The position numbers and the translations under genes were made by a program. A model generated the notes under the pieces. It did not search any database. It had not been told where the DNA came from and worked only from the letters and a program-made list of their open reading frames with translations. Source: Accumulibacter sp. (GTDB lineage Bacteria; Pseudomonadota; Gammaproteobacteria; Burkholderiales; Rhodocyclaceae). From it: a stretch of 64,000 nt of DNA. Where the stretch lies: contig NZ_JAPUVI010000087.1 in the NCBI RefSeq assembly GCF_029255285.1, forward strand, positions 62,001-126,000, written 5' to 3'. Positions 1 through 9,564 of this stretch are shown here, in pieces (positions within the stretch are counted from its first letter, which is position 1; each line of letters starts with the position of its first letter).

Positions 1-168
1 ATGCAGTTCTTCTACCGTGTTCGTGTCGTCACGCCGGGCCGTTTCGTCGTCCCGCCGACCTACGCCGAAGACATGTACCAGCCGCAGATCTACGGTCTGG
101 CCGGTGGCGACGAAGTGCTGCTGATCGGTGACGGCAGCCTCCAGGAAAGCCCCGGCGAGAAGAAATGA
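1..168 (+). CDS. Alpha-2-macroglobulin family protein, C-terminal end only (partial)
   Basis: An open frame runs in from the left edge and ends at TGA 166-168. The last 55 or so residues include RVRVVTPGRFVVPP and AEDMYQPQ. These resemble the C-terminal tail of bacterial alpha-2-macroglobulin proteins (YfhM type), where a 'tpG.f..pP...e.my.P' pattern precedes the end. Such proteins are periplasmic protease traps. They are commonly encoded next to penicillin-binding protein 1C, which is exactly the neighbour here: the stop overlaps the pbpC ATG (ATGA at 165-168), so the two are translationally coupled. The ATG at position 1 is internal, not a true start. The family call rests on a short tail plus context. 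Confidence 0.6.
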   Translation: MQFFYRVRVVTPGRFVVPPTYAEDMYQPQIYGLAGGDEVLLIGDGSLQESPGEKK

Positions 169-2462
169 CGCGATCGCTGCGGCTGACGCTGGCCGCCGCA
201 CTCGCCCTGCTGCTGCTCGCCGACCAAATCTTCCCGCCGCCGCTGCCAGGGCGTTCGGCGCCGCAGGCGCAAGTCGTCGTGGCGCGCGACGGCACGCCGC
301 TACGCGCCTTCCCGGACCGGGCGCACATCTGGCGCCACCCGGTGCGTCTCGCGGACGTCTCGCCGCGCTACATCGAAGCGCTGGTCGACTATGAGGACCG
401 GGCTTTCTGGTGGCACCCCGGAGTCAACCCCTGGGCGCTGCTGCGCGCTGCCGGGCAGTGGCTGAGTCATGGACGGATCGTCTCCGGCGGTTCGACGCTG
501 ACCATGCAGGTCGCCCGCCTGCTCGAACCCACGCCACGCACGCTGGCCGGCAAGCTGCGCCAGATGGCGCGTGCCGTGCAGCTCGAACTGCGTTGCTCGA
601 AGCGCGAGATCCTCGAGATCTACCTGACCTTCGCACCGATGGGCGGCGTCCTCGAGGGCGTCGAGGCGGCCAGCCGCGCCTATCTCGGCAAACCGGCGCA
701 ACGTTTGAGCGAATCGGAAGCGGCCTTGCTCACCGTGCTCCCGCAGGCGCCGTCGCTGCTGCGGCCGGACCGTTACCCCGAGCGTGCGCGACTGGCGCGC
801 GACAAGGTGCTCGCACGAATGACGTCGCGCTGGGGTGCGGCGACGGTCGCCGAGGCGCGCCAGGAGCCGGTGATCGCGCTCTCGGTGCGCGAGCCGTTGC
901 TGGCACCGCTGCTGGCCGAACGTCTGCGCCGCCTGCAGCCGCGTGCGGCGCGTATCGAAAGCACGCTCGACGCCGGCTTCCAGCAAAGCATCGAACAACT
1001 CCTGTCGGCCCGCCTGACGATTCTGCCGGCACGTGTTTCACTGGCCGCGCTGGTGGTGGATAACGCCAGCCTCGAAGTCCGCGCCTATGCGGGTTCGGCC
1101 GACTTCACCGACGAGACGCGCTTCGCGCATGTGGACATGGTACAGGCCGCACGATCGCCGGGCTCGGCACTGAAACCCTTTCTCTACGGACTGGCGCTCG
1201 ACGAAGGGCTGATCCACTCCGAATCCTTGCTGGCCGACGTTCCGCAATCGTTTTCGGGTTACCAGCCGGGCAACTTTCAAGCCAGTTTCAGCGGCCCGGT
1301 CAGCGCCAGCGAAGCCCTGCAACGATCACTCAACGTTCCGGCGGTCGAACTCCTCGACCGGCTCGGACCACAACGCTTCGTCGCCGCGCTGCGCCGCGGT
1401 GGCCTGAAGCTCGAGATGCCGCCCGGCGGCACGCCCAACCTCAGCGTCATCCTCGGCGGCGCCGCGCTGACGCTGGAAGGACTGGTCGGCGCCTACACCG
1501 CGCTGGCCCGCGGCGGCGTCAGCGGCCGGCCGCGCTACCTTCCCCAGGCAGCCGTCGAGGAAACCCGCATGCTGAGCGCCGGTGCCGCCTTCATCGTGCG
1601 CGATGTCCTCGAATCGGGCGGCCCGGTTGCCCGTCAGGTCGATGGCGGTGTAGGCGCGCGCCGCGGCATCGCGTGGAAAACCGGAACGAGCTTCGGTTTT
1701 CGCGACGCCTGGGCGGTCGGCGTCAGCGACCGTTACACGGTCGGCGTCTGGGTCGGAAGGCCCGATGGTACGCCGAACCCCGGTTTCTTCGGCGCCAACA
1801 TCGCGGCACCCCTGCTGATTGATATCTTCACGGTCATCGACGACTCGCCGCCGTCGCCTCGCTCGCCGCCGGCTGGCGTGACGACAGCCAGGATTTGCTG
1901 GCCGCTCGGCACTCGTAGCGACAGCCTGCCGCCCGAACTGTGCCATCAGGAAAGGACCGCCTGGATCCTCAACCAAACAGTGCCACCCACTTTCCCGGAT
2001 CGTCTGCGCGTCGGCGCCGCACGCCATACCGATTATCGCGACACGACGAGCGGGCTACGCGTTCGCGCCGGCTGCGCCAGCGGCGAAATGCACTCCGTCC
2101 AAATGGCACGCTGGCCGGTAGCACTCGAAGCGTGGCTGGACGCCGCAACGCGCCAGCGGGCACTGCCGCCGGCATGGGCGCCGACCTGCGCCGGCGCTCA
2201 CGCTGGCGAGGGTGGCTTGAAAATCGTCGGGCTCAGTGACGGCGAAACCATTCGGCGAGCGGCCAACGGCCCAGCCCCCGAGTTGCGCCTCGAAGCGCGC
2301 GGCGGACAAGACGAACTGATCTGGCTGCTCAATGGGCGCCAGGTCGGCCGGGTGGCGGCCGGCCACGCCCTGGCGCAACGCTTCGCCGACGCCGGTCGCT
2401 ACCAGATCACGGTGATGGACGATGCCGGACACTACGACCGGATCGAGATCAGCGTACGCTGA
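165..2462 (+). CDS. pbpC: Penicillin-binding protein 1C (bifunctional glycosyltransferase/transpeptidase)
   Basis: The 765-residue protein has the family's usual length. An N-terminal membrane anchor (about residues 5-20, LTLAAALALLLLAD) is followed by a GT51 glycosyltransferase domain with EDRAFWWHPG (catalytic Glu about 77) and GGSTLTMQVARLLEP. The penicillin-binding transpeptidase domain has SxxK as SALK (Ser about 334), SLN in RSLNVPAV and KTG in WKTGTSFGFRDAW. The C-terminal 100 residues match the BiPBP_C module. It polymerises and cross-links peptidoglycan at the outer face of the inner membrane. It overlaps the upstream alpha-2-macroglobulin gene by four bases, the conserved yfhM-pbpC arrangement. 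All motifs appear intact. Confidence 0.93.
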   Translation: MTRSLRLTLAAALALLLLADQIFPPPLPGRSAPQAQVVVARDGTPLRAFPDRAHIWRHPVRLADVSPRYIEALVDYEDRAFWWHPGVNPWALLRAAGQWLSHGRIVSGGSTLTMQVARLLEPTPRTLAGKLRQMARAVQLELRCSKREILEIYLTFAPMGGVLEGVEAASRAYLGKPAQRLSESEAALLTVLPQAPSLLRPDRYPERARLARDKVLARMTSRWGAATVAEARQEPVIALSVREPLLAPLLAERLRRLQPRAARIESTLDAGFQQSIEQLLSARLTILPARVSLAALVVDNASLEVRAYAGSADFTDETRFAHVDMVQAARSPGSALKPFLYGLALDEGLIHSESLLADVPQSFSGYQPGNFQASFSGPVSASEALQRSLNVPAVELLDRLGPQRFVAALRRGGLKLEMPPGGTPNLSVILGGAALTLEGLVGAYTALARGGVSGRPRYLPQAAVEETRMLSAGAAFIVRDVLESGGPVARQVDGGVGARRGIAWKTGTSFGFRDAWAVGVSDRYTVGVWVGRPDGTPNPGFFGANIAAPLLIDIFTVIDDSPPSPRSPPAGVTTARICWPLGTRSDSLPPELCHQERTAWILNQTVPPTFPDRLRVGAARHTDYRDTTSGLRVRAGCASGEMHSVQMARWPVALEAWLDAATRQRALPPAWAPTCAGAHAGEGGLKIVGLSDGETIRRAANGPAPELRLEARGGQDELIWLLNGRQVGRVAAGHALAQRFADAGRYQITVMDDAGHYDRIEISVR

Positions 2463-2671
2463 TCGCCGATGGCGCCGCCGGTTTTCGCACCACGTGTTGC
2501 TCGTCCACCATGTCGCGGCTGGTCGCCGGCCGCGGAGATGGCTCGTGGCGGTGCTCGCCCAGAGGTCGCCAATCCTGACCGGAAAGATCGATCGCCCGCG
2601 GCAATTGCGCGCCCCCACTCGAGGACTGCCGCTTTCGGTCGCAAGCGCTGCCGAGCCTCAATCCGAGCATC

Positions 2672-4087
2672 GTGCTACACTCGTCGCACACACGATTACC
2701 ACGTTTGCTGCGAACTCTGACTTTGCCTTCAGCACCCGCCACCCCTACGCCGCCGGCCCGCCTGTGGCGTGTCCGGAAGTCTGCCGCCACCGTCAATGGC
2801 GCCCAGCCTGTGGCGGCCCCAGCACCAACGCCGCTGCCGGCAGACTCCTTGGGGCTCAGTCTGCTCCTGGCCGCCCGCAGCATCGCCGCGGTGCGTGGGG
2901 GTCAGAGCCTGACGCGCGCCCTGACCGCGTTGAGCGGTGAGGCAGCGGTCACCCGTGCCGCGGCGCAGGATGTAATCTACGGAACGCTACGGCGCTACGG
3001 TTGCGGCGAATTTCTGGCCGCACGCCTCCTTGCCAGGCCGCTGTCGCACGCCGAGACGGAAGCCCTGCTGCTGGCGGCGTTCTTCCGGCTGCACAGTCGT
3101 CCCGATGCGGCGTACATGGTTGTCGACCAGGCGGTGAGGGCGGCCGGCGAGCTGGCCGGAGGGGTCTTCAAGGGTCTGGTCAATGGGGTACTGCGCAACT
3201 ACCTGCGTCAGCGCGCCGCCCTCGACGCGGCGCTGGCCAACGACGACGAGGCAGCGCAGCAGCACCCAGGCTGGTGGCTGACTCGTTTGCGCCGCGCCTA
3301 TCCGGACGGCTGGCCGGCTATCGTCGCGGCCGGCAATCGTCCACCGCCGATGGCTTTGCGCGTCAACTGCCGACGTTCCACCGTCGCCGACTACGCGACG
3401 CGTCTGCGGGCAGCCGGTTTGGCAAGCCGACCGGTGGGCGAAAACGGGCTGCTGTTGCCACCCGTCGCCGCCGCCGACCTGCCGGGATTTGGTGACGGAT
3501 GGGTCTCGGTCCAGGATGCCGGCGCGCAACGCGCCGCGCAACTTCTCGCTCCGCTCGCGGGCGAGCGCATCCTCGACGCCTGCGCTGCACCGGGGGGGAA
3601 GACCGCCCATCTGCTGGAAGCAGCGGATGTCGACCTGCTGGCGCTGGACATCGACGCCACGCGAAGCCGCCGCATCGAGGACAATCTGAGACGTTTGGGT
3701 TTGACCGCAACCGTCAAGGCGGCCGACTGCCGGCAAGCCGACCAGTGGTGGGATGGCCGGCCTTTCGATGCCATTCTTGCCGACGTTCCGTGCTCGGCGA
3801 GTGGTGTCGTCGGCCGTCACCCCGACATCAAGTATCTGCGCCGAGCGAGCGATATCAGGCGTTTTGCGCTTCTGCAGAGCGAACTGCTCGACCGGCTATG
3901 GCCGTTGCTCAAGCCGGGAGGCCGCCTTCTCTACGCCACCTGTTCGGTTTTCCCGGAAGAAAACGGTGCCCAGATCGATGCTTTCCTGGTCCGCCAGCCG
4001 GCCGCCCGGCGCTTGGCGGAGGAACGGCTTTTGCCGTGCGATGAACACGACGGATTCTATTATGCGTTGCTGCGGAAGACCGCTTAG
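2672..4087 (+). CDS. rsmB: 16S rRNA (cytosine-967 C5)-methyltransferase
   Basis: The N-terminal half is a NusB-like RNA-binding domain. The C-terminal half is a Rossmann methyltransferase with the SAM loop ACAAPGGKTAHLLE, the ADVPCSASGVVGRHPD motif and YATCSVFPEENG. The two cysteines of PCS and TCS are the pair used by the Fmu/NOL1 family for catalysis and release. The ORF from ATG 2672 (471 aa) is about 40 residues longer than most RsmB proteins, and the first 55 residues are low-complexity Pro/Ala. An in-frame TTG at 2849 (LGLSLLLAARSIAAV) is a plausible true start, giving 412 aa. It is followed by the DUF4390-ntrYX-trkAH genes, a common betaproteobacterial order. Confidence 0.92.
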   Translation: MLHSSHTRLPRLLRTLTLPSAPATPTPPARLWRVRKSAATVNGAQPVAAPAPTPLPADSLGLSLLLAARSIAAVRGGQSLTRALTALSGEAAVTRAAAQDVIYGTLRRYGCGEFLAARLLARPLSHAETEALLLAAFFRLHSRPDAAYMVVDQAVRAAGELAGGVFKGLVNGVLRNYLRQRAALDAALANDDEAAQQHPGWWLTRLRRAYPDGWPAIVAAGNRPPPMALRVNCRRSTVADYATRLRAAGLASRPVGENGLLLPPVAAADLPGFGDGWVSVQDAGAQRAAQLLAPLAGERILDACAAPGGKTAHLLEAADVDLLALDIDATRSRRIEDNLRRLGLTATVKAADCRQADQWWDGRPFDAILADVPCSASGVVGRHPDIKYLRRASDIRRFALLQSELLDRLWPLLKPGGRLLYATCSVFPEENGAQIDAFLVRQPAARRLAEERLLPCDEHDGFYYALLRKTA

Positions 4088-4673
4088 CTCGCTCCTCGTC
4101 AGCGTTTTCCTGTTGTTCGCGTCGGCCGTCGCGCAGGCAGCGGACATCACCATCCGCAATCCGCAGATTGCCGCCGGCGAAGACGGCTACGTGTTGTCGG
4201 CGGACTTCAACATCAATCTCAACGCCCGTCTCGAAGAGGTCGTTGCCAAGGGAGTGACACTTTACTTCGTGGTCGATTTCGAGCTGACCCGGGCGCGCTG
4301 GTACTGGCTGGACGAGCAAGTCATCAGCCGGAGCCAGACCCTCCAGTTGTCCTACCATGCGTTGACTCGCCAGTATCGCTTGTCGAGCGGCGCTCTGCAC
4401 CAGGGCTTCGCCACTCTCGACGAAGCCTTGCGCATTCTTTCTCGTCTGCGCAACTGGCAGGTTCTCGACAAGGCTTCGCTGGCCAGCGGTCAGACCTATC
4501 TCGCCGCGGTGCGCATGCGCCTCGACCTGACGCAGATGCCCAAGACCTTCCAGGTCAATGCGCTGGCCAACCGGGACTGGAATCTGACTTCCGAATGGGC
4601 CCGCTGGAACTTTGGGCCCGGCGATCTGGCTTCGCCAGCCGGATCGCCACCGACGGCCGGTGACGGCAAATGA
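4062..4673 (+). CDS. DUF4390 domain protein, putative exported
   Basis: The 203-residue protein starts at ATG 4062, inside the 3' end of rsmB, and opens with a signal peptide (RPLSSLLVSVFLLFASAVAQA, cleavage near AQA-AD). The mature part contains NARLEEVVAKGVTLYFVVDFEL and RARWYWLDEQ, which I recognise as the DUF4390 family found between rsmB and ntrY in betaproteobacteria. No catalytic motif is visible and the function is not established. Its stop overlaps the ntrY ATG (ATGA 4670-4673), so it is translationally coupled to the histidine kinase. A role in periplasmic signal input to NtrY is only a guess from position. The longer frame reaching back to 3753 lies inside rsmB and is not used. Confidence 0.82.
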   Translation: MRCCGRPLSSLLVSVFLLFASAVAQAADITIRNPQIAAGEDGYVLSADFNINLNARLEEVVAKGVTLYFVVDFELTRARWYWLDEQVISRSQTLQLSYHALTRQYRLSSGALHQGFATLDEALRILSRLRNWQVLDKASLASGQTYLAAVRMRLDLTQMPKTFQVNALANRDWNLTSEWARWNFGPGDLASPAGSPPTAGDGK

Positions 4674-6823
4674 AGAGCCTGATCGTCGCCGCCGCCTCGT
4701 TTGGCGGCATTTTGCTCTTTCTGCTGGCATCGGCGAGCGCCAATACCGCGTTATTCGCCCGCCACTACCCGTGGTTGCTCGGACTGAACGCCATCGTCGC
4801 GCTGTCGCTGCTGGCCTTGATCGCCTGGCAGCTACGAGTGTTGTGGGGCGAACACCGGGCGCAAGTCTTCGGCTCTCGGCTCAAGCTGCGGCTCATGCTG
4901 ATGTTTGGTCTGATGGCCGTCATGCCGGGTGTCCTGATCTATGCCGTATCGGTCCAGTTCGTCACCAAGAGTATTGAAACCTGGTTCGATGTGCGGGTCG
5001 AAAAGGCACTCGAAGCCGGCCTCAATCTTGGCCGCAGCGCGCTCGATTCTCTGCTCGAGGATCTGGCGGCCAAGGGTCAGGCAATGGCGCTCGAACTCGG
5101 CGAACGTTCGGAAGCGCAGCGACGCCTGGAAATCAACCGACTGCGCCAGCAAACCGGCGTTCAATCGGCTGCCCTGTTCTCCACCACCGGAGCCCTGCTG
5201 GCGACCGCCACCGGCGAGTTGGCGACTCTCCTGCCGTCGCAGCCGACGGGCGAGCAGCTACGCCGTGCGCTGGCCGAGCGGCGCTACGCGGTCATCGAGA
5301 GCAACGGCGAAAAGGATCTGACGCTGCGTGTCCTAGTCGCCGTGACACCGCCGGGCCTCGGCGTCGAGACGCGGATTCTGCAGCTCACCGACCCGGTGCC
5401 GGCTGCCTTGGCTCAGAACGCGGACGCCGTGCAGACCGTCTATGGCGACTATCAGGAACTGTCTCTTGGCCGCGAGGGACTGACGCGAATCTACGCGATG
5501 ACCCTGACCCTCACCGTTCTGCTGGCTCTGTTCACCGCCATTGCCCTGGCTTTCGTCCTTGCGCGGCGCCTGTCGGCGCCGCTGTCGATTCTCGCCGAAG
5601 GAACGCAGGCCGTCGCTGCCGGCGACTATACGCCCCGTCAGGCGGTCTACAGCCGTGACGAACTGGGGGTTCTGACGCGGTCGTTCAAGCAGATGACCAG
5701 CCAGCTCGACGAAGCCCGGCGCGATAACGAGCGTCACCGCGCCGAGCTGGAAGCCGCGCGCGCCTATCTCGAATCGATTCTGGCCAATCTTTCCGCCGGT
5801 GTTCTCGTCTTCGACCGCCGCTTCGTCCTGCGAACCGTCAATGAAGGCGCGCTGGCCATCCTGAGCGACGACTTCGCCGGCTTGCTCGGCCATCCGGTGG
5901 CTGGCTGGCCGCGCCAGGAAGCGCTTGGCCAGGCGATATGCGCGGCGTTTGCCAAAAAAGAAGGCGGTGAATGGCAGGAGCAGATCGAACTGGACCACCC
6001 TGGCGGCCTGCCGCAGATCCTGCTCTTGCGCGGTACGCAACTGCCGGCTGAATCGTACGGCGGCTATGTCGTCGTTTTCGACGACGTCACACGGCTCATC
6101 GCCGCTCAGCGCAGCGCCGCCTGGGGCGAAGTGGCGCGGCGCCTGGCGCACGAGATCAAGAATCCCTTGACGCCGATCCAGCTCTCCGCAGAACGGCTGC
6201 AACTGAAACTTGCCGACCGGCTCAGCGGCGCCGATTCGCAGATTCTGGCGCGCTCGACCCAGACCATCATCATGCAGGTCCAGGCGATGAAACGGATGGT
6301 CAATGACTTCAGCGATTATGCCCGTCTGCCGGCACCCGAGCTGACCGCGGTCGACCTCAATGCGCTGGTTGCAGAGGTGCTCGGCCTGTACGAAACCTCG
6401 CACGCGGCGATCAAGCCCAAGCTCGCGGCCAAGCTGCCGTTGGTTTGGGGCGATGCGACGCAGTTGCGCCAGATCATCCACAACCTGCTGCGCAACGCCG
6501 AAGACGCACAGGAAACAGTCGAGGCCCCCTGCATCGGAATCACCACGCGGCGCGTCGAAAACATGGCCGAAATGGTCGTCAGCGACCAGGGGCCGGGCTT
6601 TCCACCGGAGATCATGGCCCGGGTCTTCGAACCGTACGTCACCACCAAGGCACGCGGCACCGGCTTGGGACTGGCGATCGTCAAGAAGATCGTCGATGAG
6701 CATCACGGCCGCATCCGGATCAACAATCGCCGGCCGGTCGGCGCCGAGGTCAGCATCCTGCTGCCTCTGGCCGTGCCGGCGGCGGCCGGCAGTCGTTCCA
6801 GCAAACTATCTTCCGAGGCCTGA
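4670..6823 (+). CDS. ntrY: NtrY-like membrane sensor histidine kinase
   Basis: The 717-aa kinase has several N-terminal membrane segments (LIVAAASFGGILLFLLASA, WLLGLNAIVALSLLALIAW and LMLMFGLMAVMPGVLIYAV). A periplasmic region is followed by another membrane segment (LTLTVLLALFTAIALAFVLA), a HAMP linker (ARRLSAPLSILAEGTQAVAAG), a PAS-like domain, HisKA with the phospho-acceptor in RRLAHEIKNPLTPIQ, and HATPase_c with NLLRNAEDA, DQGPGFP and GTGLGLAIVKKI. All kinase boxes are present. It is coupled to the preceding DUF4390 gene and lies two bases from the ntrX-like regulator, its presumed partner. NtrYX systems are linked to nitrogen, redox or envelope control in different proteobacteria; the signal here is unknown. 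Confidence 0.9.
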   Translation: MKSLIVAAASFGGILLFLLASASANTALFARHYPWLLGLNAIVALSLLALIAWQLRVLWGEHRAQVFGSRLKLRLMLMFGLMAVMPGVLIYAVSVQFVTKSIETWFDVRVEKALEAGLNLGRSALDSLLEDLAAKGQAMALELGERSEAQRRLEINRLRQQTGVQSAALFSTTGALLATATGELATLLPSQPTGEQLRRALAERRYAVIESNGEKDLTLRVLVAVTPPGLGVETRILQLTDPVPAALAQNADAVQTVYGDYQELSLGREGLTRIYAMTLTLTVLLALFTAIALAFVLARRLSAPLSILAEGTQAVAAGDYTPRQAVYSRDELGVLTRSFKQMTSQLDEARRDNERHRAELEAARAYLESILANLSAGVLVFDRRFVLRTVNEGALAILSDDFAGLLGHPVAGWPRQEALGQAICAAFAKKEGGEWQEQIELDHPGGLPQILLLRGTQLPAESYGGYVVVFDDVTRLIAAQRSAAWGEVARRLAHEIKNPLTPIQLSAERLQLKLADRLSGADSQILARSTQTIIMQVQAMKRMVNDFSDYARLPAPELTAVDLNALVAEVLGLYETSHAAIKPKLAAKLPLVWGDATQLRQIIHNLLRNAEDAQETVEAPCIGITTRRVENMAEMVVSDQGPGFPPEIMARVFEPYVTTKARGTGLGLAIVKKIVDEHHGRIRINNRRPVGAEVSILLPLAVPAAAGSRSSKLSSEA

Positions 6824-6825
6824 GC

Positions 6826-8082
6826 ATGGCACAAGTATTGATTGTCGATGACGAAATGGGCATTCGAGAACTCCTTTCCGAGATTCTCGCCGACGAAGGA
6901 CACTCGGTCTGGCTGGCGGAGAACGCCGCAGCGGCGCGCAGGCTGCGCGCCGAGAAGCGGCCGGATCTCGTGCTGCTCGACATCTGGATGCCCGATACCG
7001 ACGGAATTTCCTTGCTCAAGGAGTGGTCGGCCGGCGGCTTGCTGACGATGCCGGTGGTGATGATGTCCGGCCATGGAACGATCGATTCGGCGGTCGAGGC
7101 GACGCGCATCGGAGCGACCGATTTCCTGGAAAAGCCGATTGCCCTGCAAAAATTGCTGGCCACCGTCAAGAAAGCCCTCAAGCATGAAACCGTTCCTCAG
7201 AAAAGGCCGCTGACGCTCGACGCCTTCACGCGCTCGCCCTTGCTCAAGGATCTCAAGCGGCGCCTGGAGCAGGCGGCGGCGAAGACCTCGGTTCTCCTTC
7301 TCAAGAGCGCGTCCGGGAGCATCGCGGAGATCTGCGCCCGCACCCTGCAGACGCATCGCACGCCCTGGCTCGATCTGTCGACACTGAGCACGCCACTGAC
7401 GCAGGAAATGTTGCAGAACGCCAGTGGCGGCATCGTGTTCATCGCCGACTTGGCGCAGTTCGGCAAGCTGCAACAGATGAATCTCGTTTTTGCCATCGAT
7501 CGGCTGGAGCGCCAGAATCTGCAACTGGTTGCCGCGTCGAGCCGTTCGCTGACGGCGCTCGTCGAAATTGGTTGGGATCCGCTGTTGGTCAATCGTCTCG
7601 GTGAGGTCTGGGTGGCCCTGCCGCAACTCTCCGGGCATGCTGACGACGTCCCGGAGATCGCCGCGCTCCTGCTGGCCGATCTCGCCGAACGCGGCGAAGT
7701 GCCCTTGCGCCATTTTTCGAGTGGCGCGCAGAATGCATTGCGCCTGCATCGCTGGCAGGGCGAATGGGCAGAACTTCTGTCGACTGTCAAGAACCTCGCA
7801 CTCTCGGCGCTGGAAGATGAGATCAGCGCCGACGACGTGGCCCGCACCTTGCAGACCGAGGCCAGCGGAACGGTGACGCCACTGGCCTCGATGTTTTTCG
7901 ATCTGCCCCTGCGGGAAGCCCGCGAAGGCTTCGAACGCTTGTATTTCGAATACCATTTGAGTGGCGAAAGAGGTAACATGACCCGCTTGGCCGAGAAGTC
8001 GGGGCTCGAACGGACCCACCTCTACCGCAAGCTGCGGCAACTCGGTCTGAATATCGGGCGGCGCAACGAAGAGCGCGAATGA
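6826..8082 (+). CDS. ntrX: NtrX-like response regulator with degenerate sigma-54 ATPase domain
   Basis: Residues 1-120 form an intact receiver domain (VLIVDDE, phospho-acceptor Asp about 52 in LLDIWMPDTDG, MSGHG, Lys in FLEKPI). The C-terminal 45 residues are a Fis-type helix-turn-helix (MTRLAEKSGLERTHLYRKLRQLG). The roughly 230 residues between sit where NtrC-family proteins carry the AAA+ domain, but I see no Walker A (GExGxGKE), no GAFTGA sigma-54 contact loop and no clean Walker B; the Walker A position reads LLLKSASGSIAEI. At 418 aa it is shorter than canonical NtrX (about 450). It probably binds DNA without activating sigma-54 RNA polymerase by ATP hydrolysis. Paired with ntrY. Confidence 0.85.
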   Translation: MAQVLIVDDEMGIRELLSEILADEGHSVWLAENAAAARRLRAEKRPDLVLLDIWMPDTDGISLLKEWSAGGLLTMPVVMMSGHGTIDSAVEATRIGATDFLEKPIALQKLLATVKKALKHETVPQKRPLTLDAFTRSPLLKDLKRRLEQAAAKTSVLLLKSASGSIAEICARTLQTHRTPWLDLSTLSTPLTQEMLQNASGGIVFIADLAQFGKLQQMNLVFAIDRLERQNLQLVAASSRSLTALVEIGWDPLLVNRLGEVWVALPQLSGHADDVPEIAALLLADLAERGEVPLRHFSSGAQNALRLHRWQGEWAELLSTVKNLALSALEDEISADDVARTLQTEASGTVTPLASMFFDLPLREAREGFERLYFEYHLSGERGNMTRLAEKSGLERTHLYRKLRQLGLNIGRRNEERE

Positions 8083-8124
8083 CAGAGGCAGCGCGCCGCC
8101 CGGCTGTCGGGGGGATCAATAAGA

Positions 8125-9555
8125 ATGCGTATCGTCATCCTGGGCGCTGGCCAGGTCGGAGCCAGCGTTGCCGAAAGTCTCGTTTCCGAGAACAACGACA
8201 TCACGATCGTCGATAGCGACCAGTCCCGCCTGTCGTACCTGCAGGACCGTCTGGACCTGCGAACGGTGAGCGGCAACGCCGCCTATCCGTCCGTGCTGGC
8301 GAGCGCCGGTCTGGAGGATGCCGATCTGCTGATCGCGGTGACACAGAGCGACCAGACCAATCTTGTCGCGTGCAAGGTGGCGCACAGCGTCTTCAACGTC
8401 CCGGCACGTATCGCCCGCTTGCGCGCCCGCGATTTCCTGGACAGCGAAAGGCTATTGTCCGCGGAAAACTTCGCCGTCGACTATGCGCTGTGTCCGGAAC
8501 AGGTGATCACCGAGTATATCGCGCGCCTCGTCGACTTTCCCGAAGCGCTGCAGGTGCTGAACTTCGGTGACGGGCGCGTGGTCGTCGTCGGTCTTCGTGC
8601 CTACGCCGGCGGCTTGCTGGTCGGTAGTCCGATCAAGGCAATGCGTGATCACCTGCCGCCCGAAATCGATGGGCGCATCGCCGCGATCTATCGCCGCGAC
8701 GGTGCGATCACTCCTACCGGTGAGACGATCATCGAGGATGGCGACGAAGTGTTCCTGCTCGCCGCCGACGAGCACATCCGCGCCGTGATGCGCGAGTTGC
8801 GGCGTTCGGTCGCCCCCGTGCGGCGAGTGATGATCGCCGGTGGCGGCAACATCGGCCAGCGTGTCGCACAGGCGCTGGAGGGCAAGTGCGAAGTCAAGCT
8901 GATCGAGGTCGACCGGCAGCGCGCCGAGTTCGTTGCCATGTCGCTGAAATCGGTGCTCGTCCTGCACGGCGATGCAACGGACGAGGAGTTGCTGCAGCAG
9001 GAGGCGATCGACGAGATGGATCTCTTCCTCGCGCTGACCAACGACGACGAAGACAATATCATGGCCGCGTCACTGGCCAAGAAGATGGGCAGCAAGCGGG
9101 TGGTGGCATTGATCAACCGGCGCGCCTACGCCGATCTGGTGCAGGGTGGACCGATCGACATCGCCATTTCGCCGGCCCAGGTGTCGATCGGCACGCTGCT
9201 GACCTACGTGCGCCACGGCGATGTGGCGCAGGTACATAGCCTGCGACGCGGTGCGGCCGAAGCTCTCGAGATCGTCGCCCACGGCGACTCGAAAACCTCG
9301 AAAGTCGTCGGTCGGCGGATCGGCGAGCTACCGATTATCCAGGGCTCGTTCATTGCCGCCGTCGTGCGCGACCTCGAACGCGGCCAGGATACCGCTTTCC
9401 TCGGCCTGACCCGGAAGAAACAGGCCGGTCGGGTGCTCATCGCGCACAAGGATGTGGTGATCCAGACGGGCGACCACGTGATCGTCTTCTGTCTCGACAA
9501 GAAGGTCGTCAAGGAGGTCGAGAGGCTGTTCGCGGTCGGCTTCCACTTCTTCTGA
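8125..9555 (+). CDS. trkA: Trk potassium uptake system, cytoplasmic NAD-binding regulator TrkA
   Basis: The 476-residue protein has two tandem RCK modules. The first starts MRIVILGAGQVGASVAESL with the acidic NAD-binding residue in ITIVDSD; the second starts VRRVMIAGGGNIGQRVAQAL with VKLIEVDRQRAE. Each is followed by a TrkA_C domain (for example LVGSPIKAM and VVGRRIGELPI). TrkA forms the gating ring on TrkH at the cytoplasmic face of the inner membrane. The ATG at 8125 starts directly on the first Rossmann strand, as in the family. trkH follows nine bases downstream and ntrYX sits upstream, so potassium uptake may be cotranscribed with the two-component pair. Confidence 0.95.
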   Translation: MRIVILGAGQVGASVAESLVSENNDITIVDSDQSRLSYLQDRLDLRTVSGNAAYPSVLASAGLEDADLLIAVTQSDQTNLVACKVAHSVFNVPARIARLRARDFLDSERLLSAENFAVDYALCPEQVITEYIARLVDFPEALQVLNFGDGRVVVVGLRAYAGGLLVGSPIKAMRDHLPPEIDGRIAAIYRRDGAITPTGETIIEDGDEVFLLAADEHIRAVMRELRRSVAPVRRVMIAGGGNIGQRVAQALEGKCEVKLIEVDRQRAEFVAMSLKSVLVLHGDATDEELLQQEAIDEMDLFLALTNDDEDNIMAASLAKKMGSKRVVALINRRAYADLVQGGPIDIAISPAQVSIGTLLTYVRHGDVAQVHSLRRGAAEALEIVAHGDSKTSKVVGRRIGELPIIQGSFIAAVVRDLERGQDTAFLGLTRKKQAGRVLIAHKDVVIQTGDHVIVFCLDKKVVKEVERLFAVGFHFF

Positions 9556-9564
9556 GGGAACGTC

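Noticed and set aside
5333-6706. A 457-codon minus-strand frame over ntrY
   Set aside because: It is a shadow frame; ntrY carries all kinase motifs on the plus strand.
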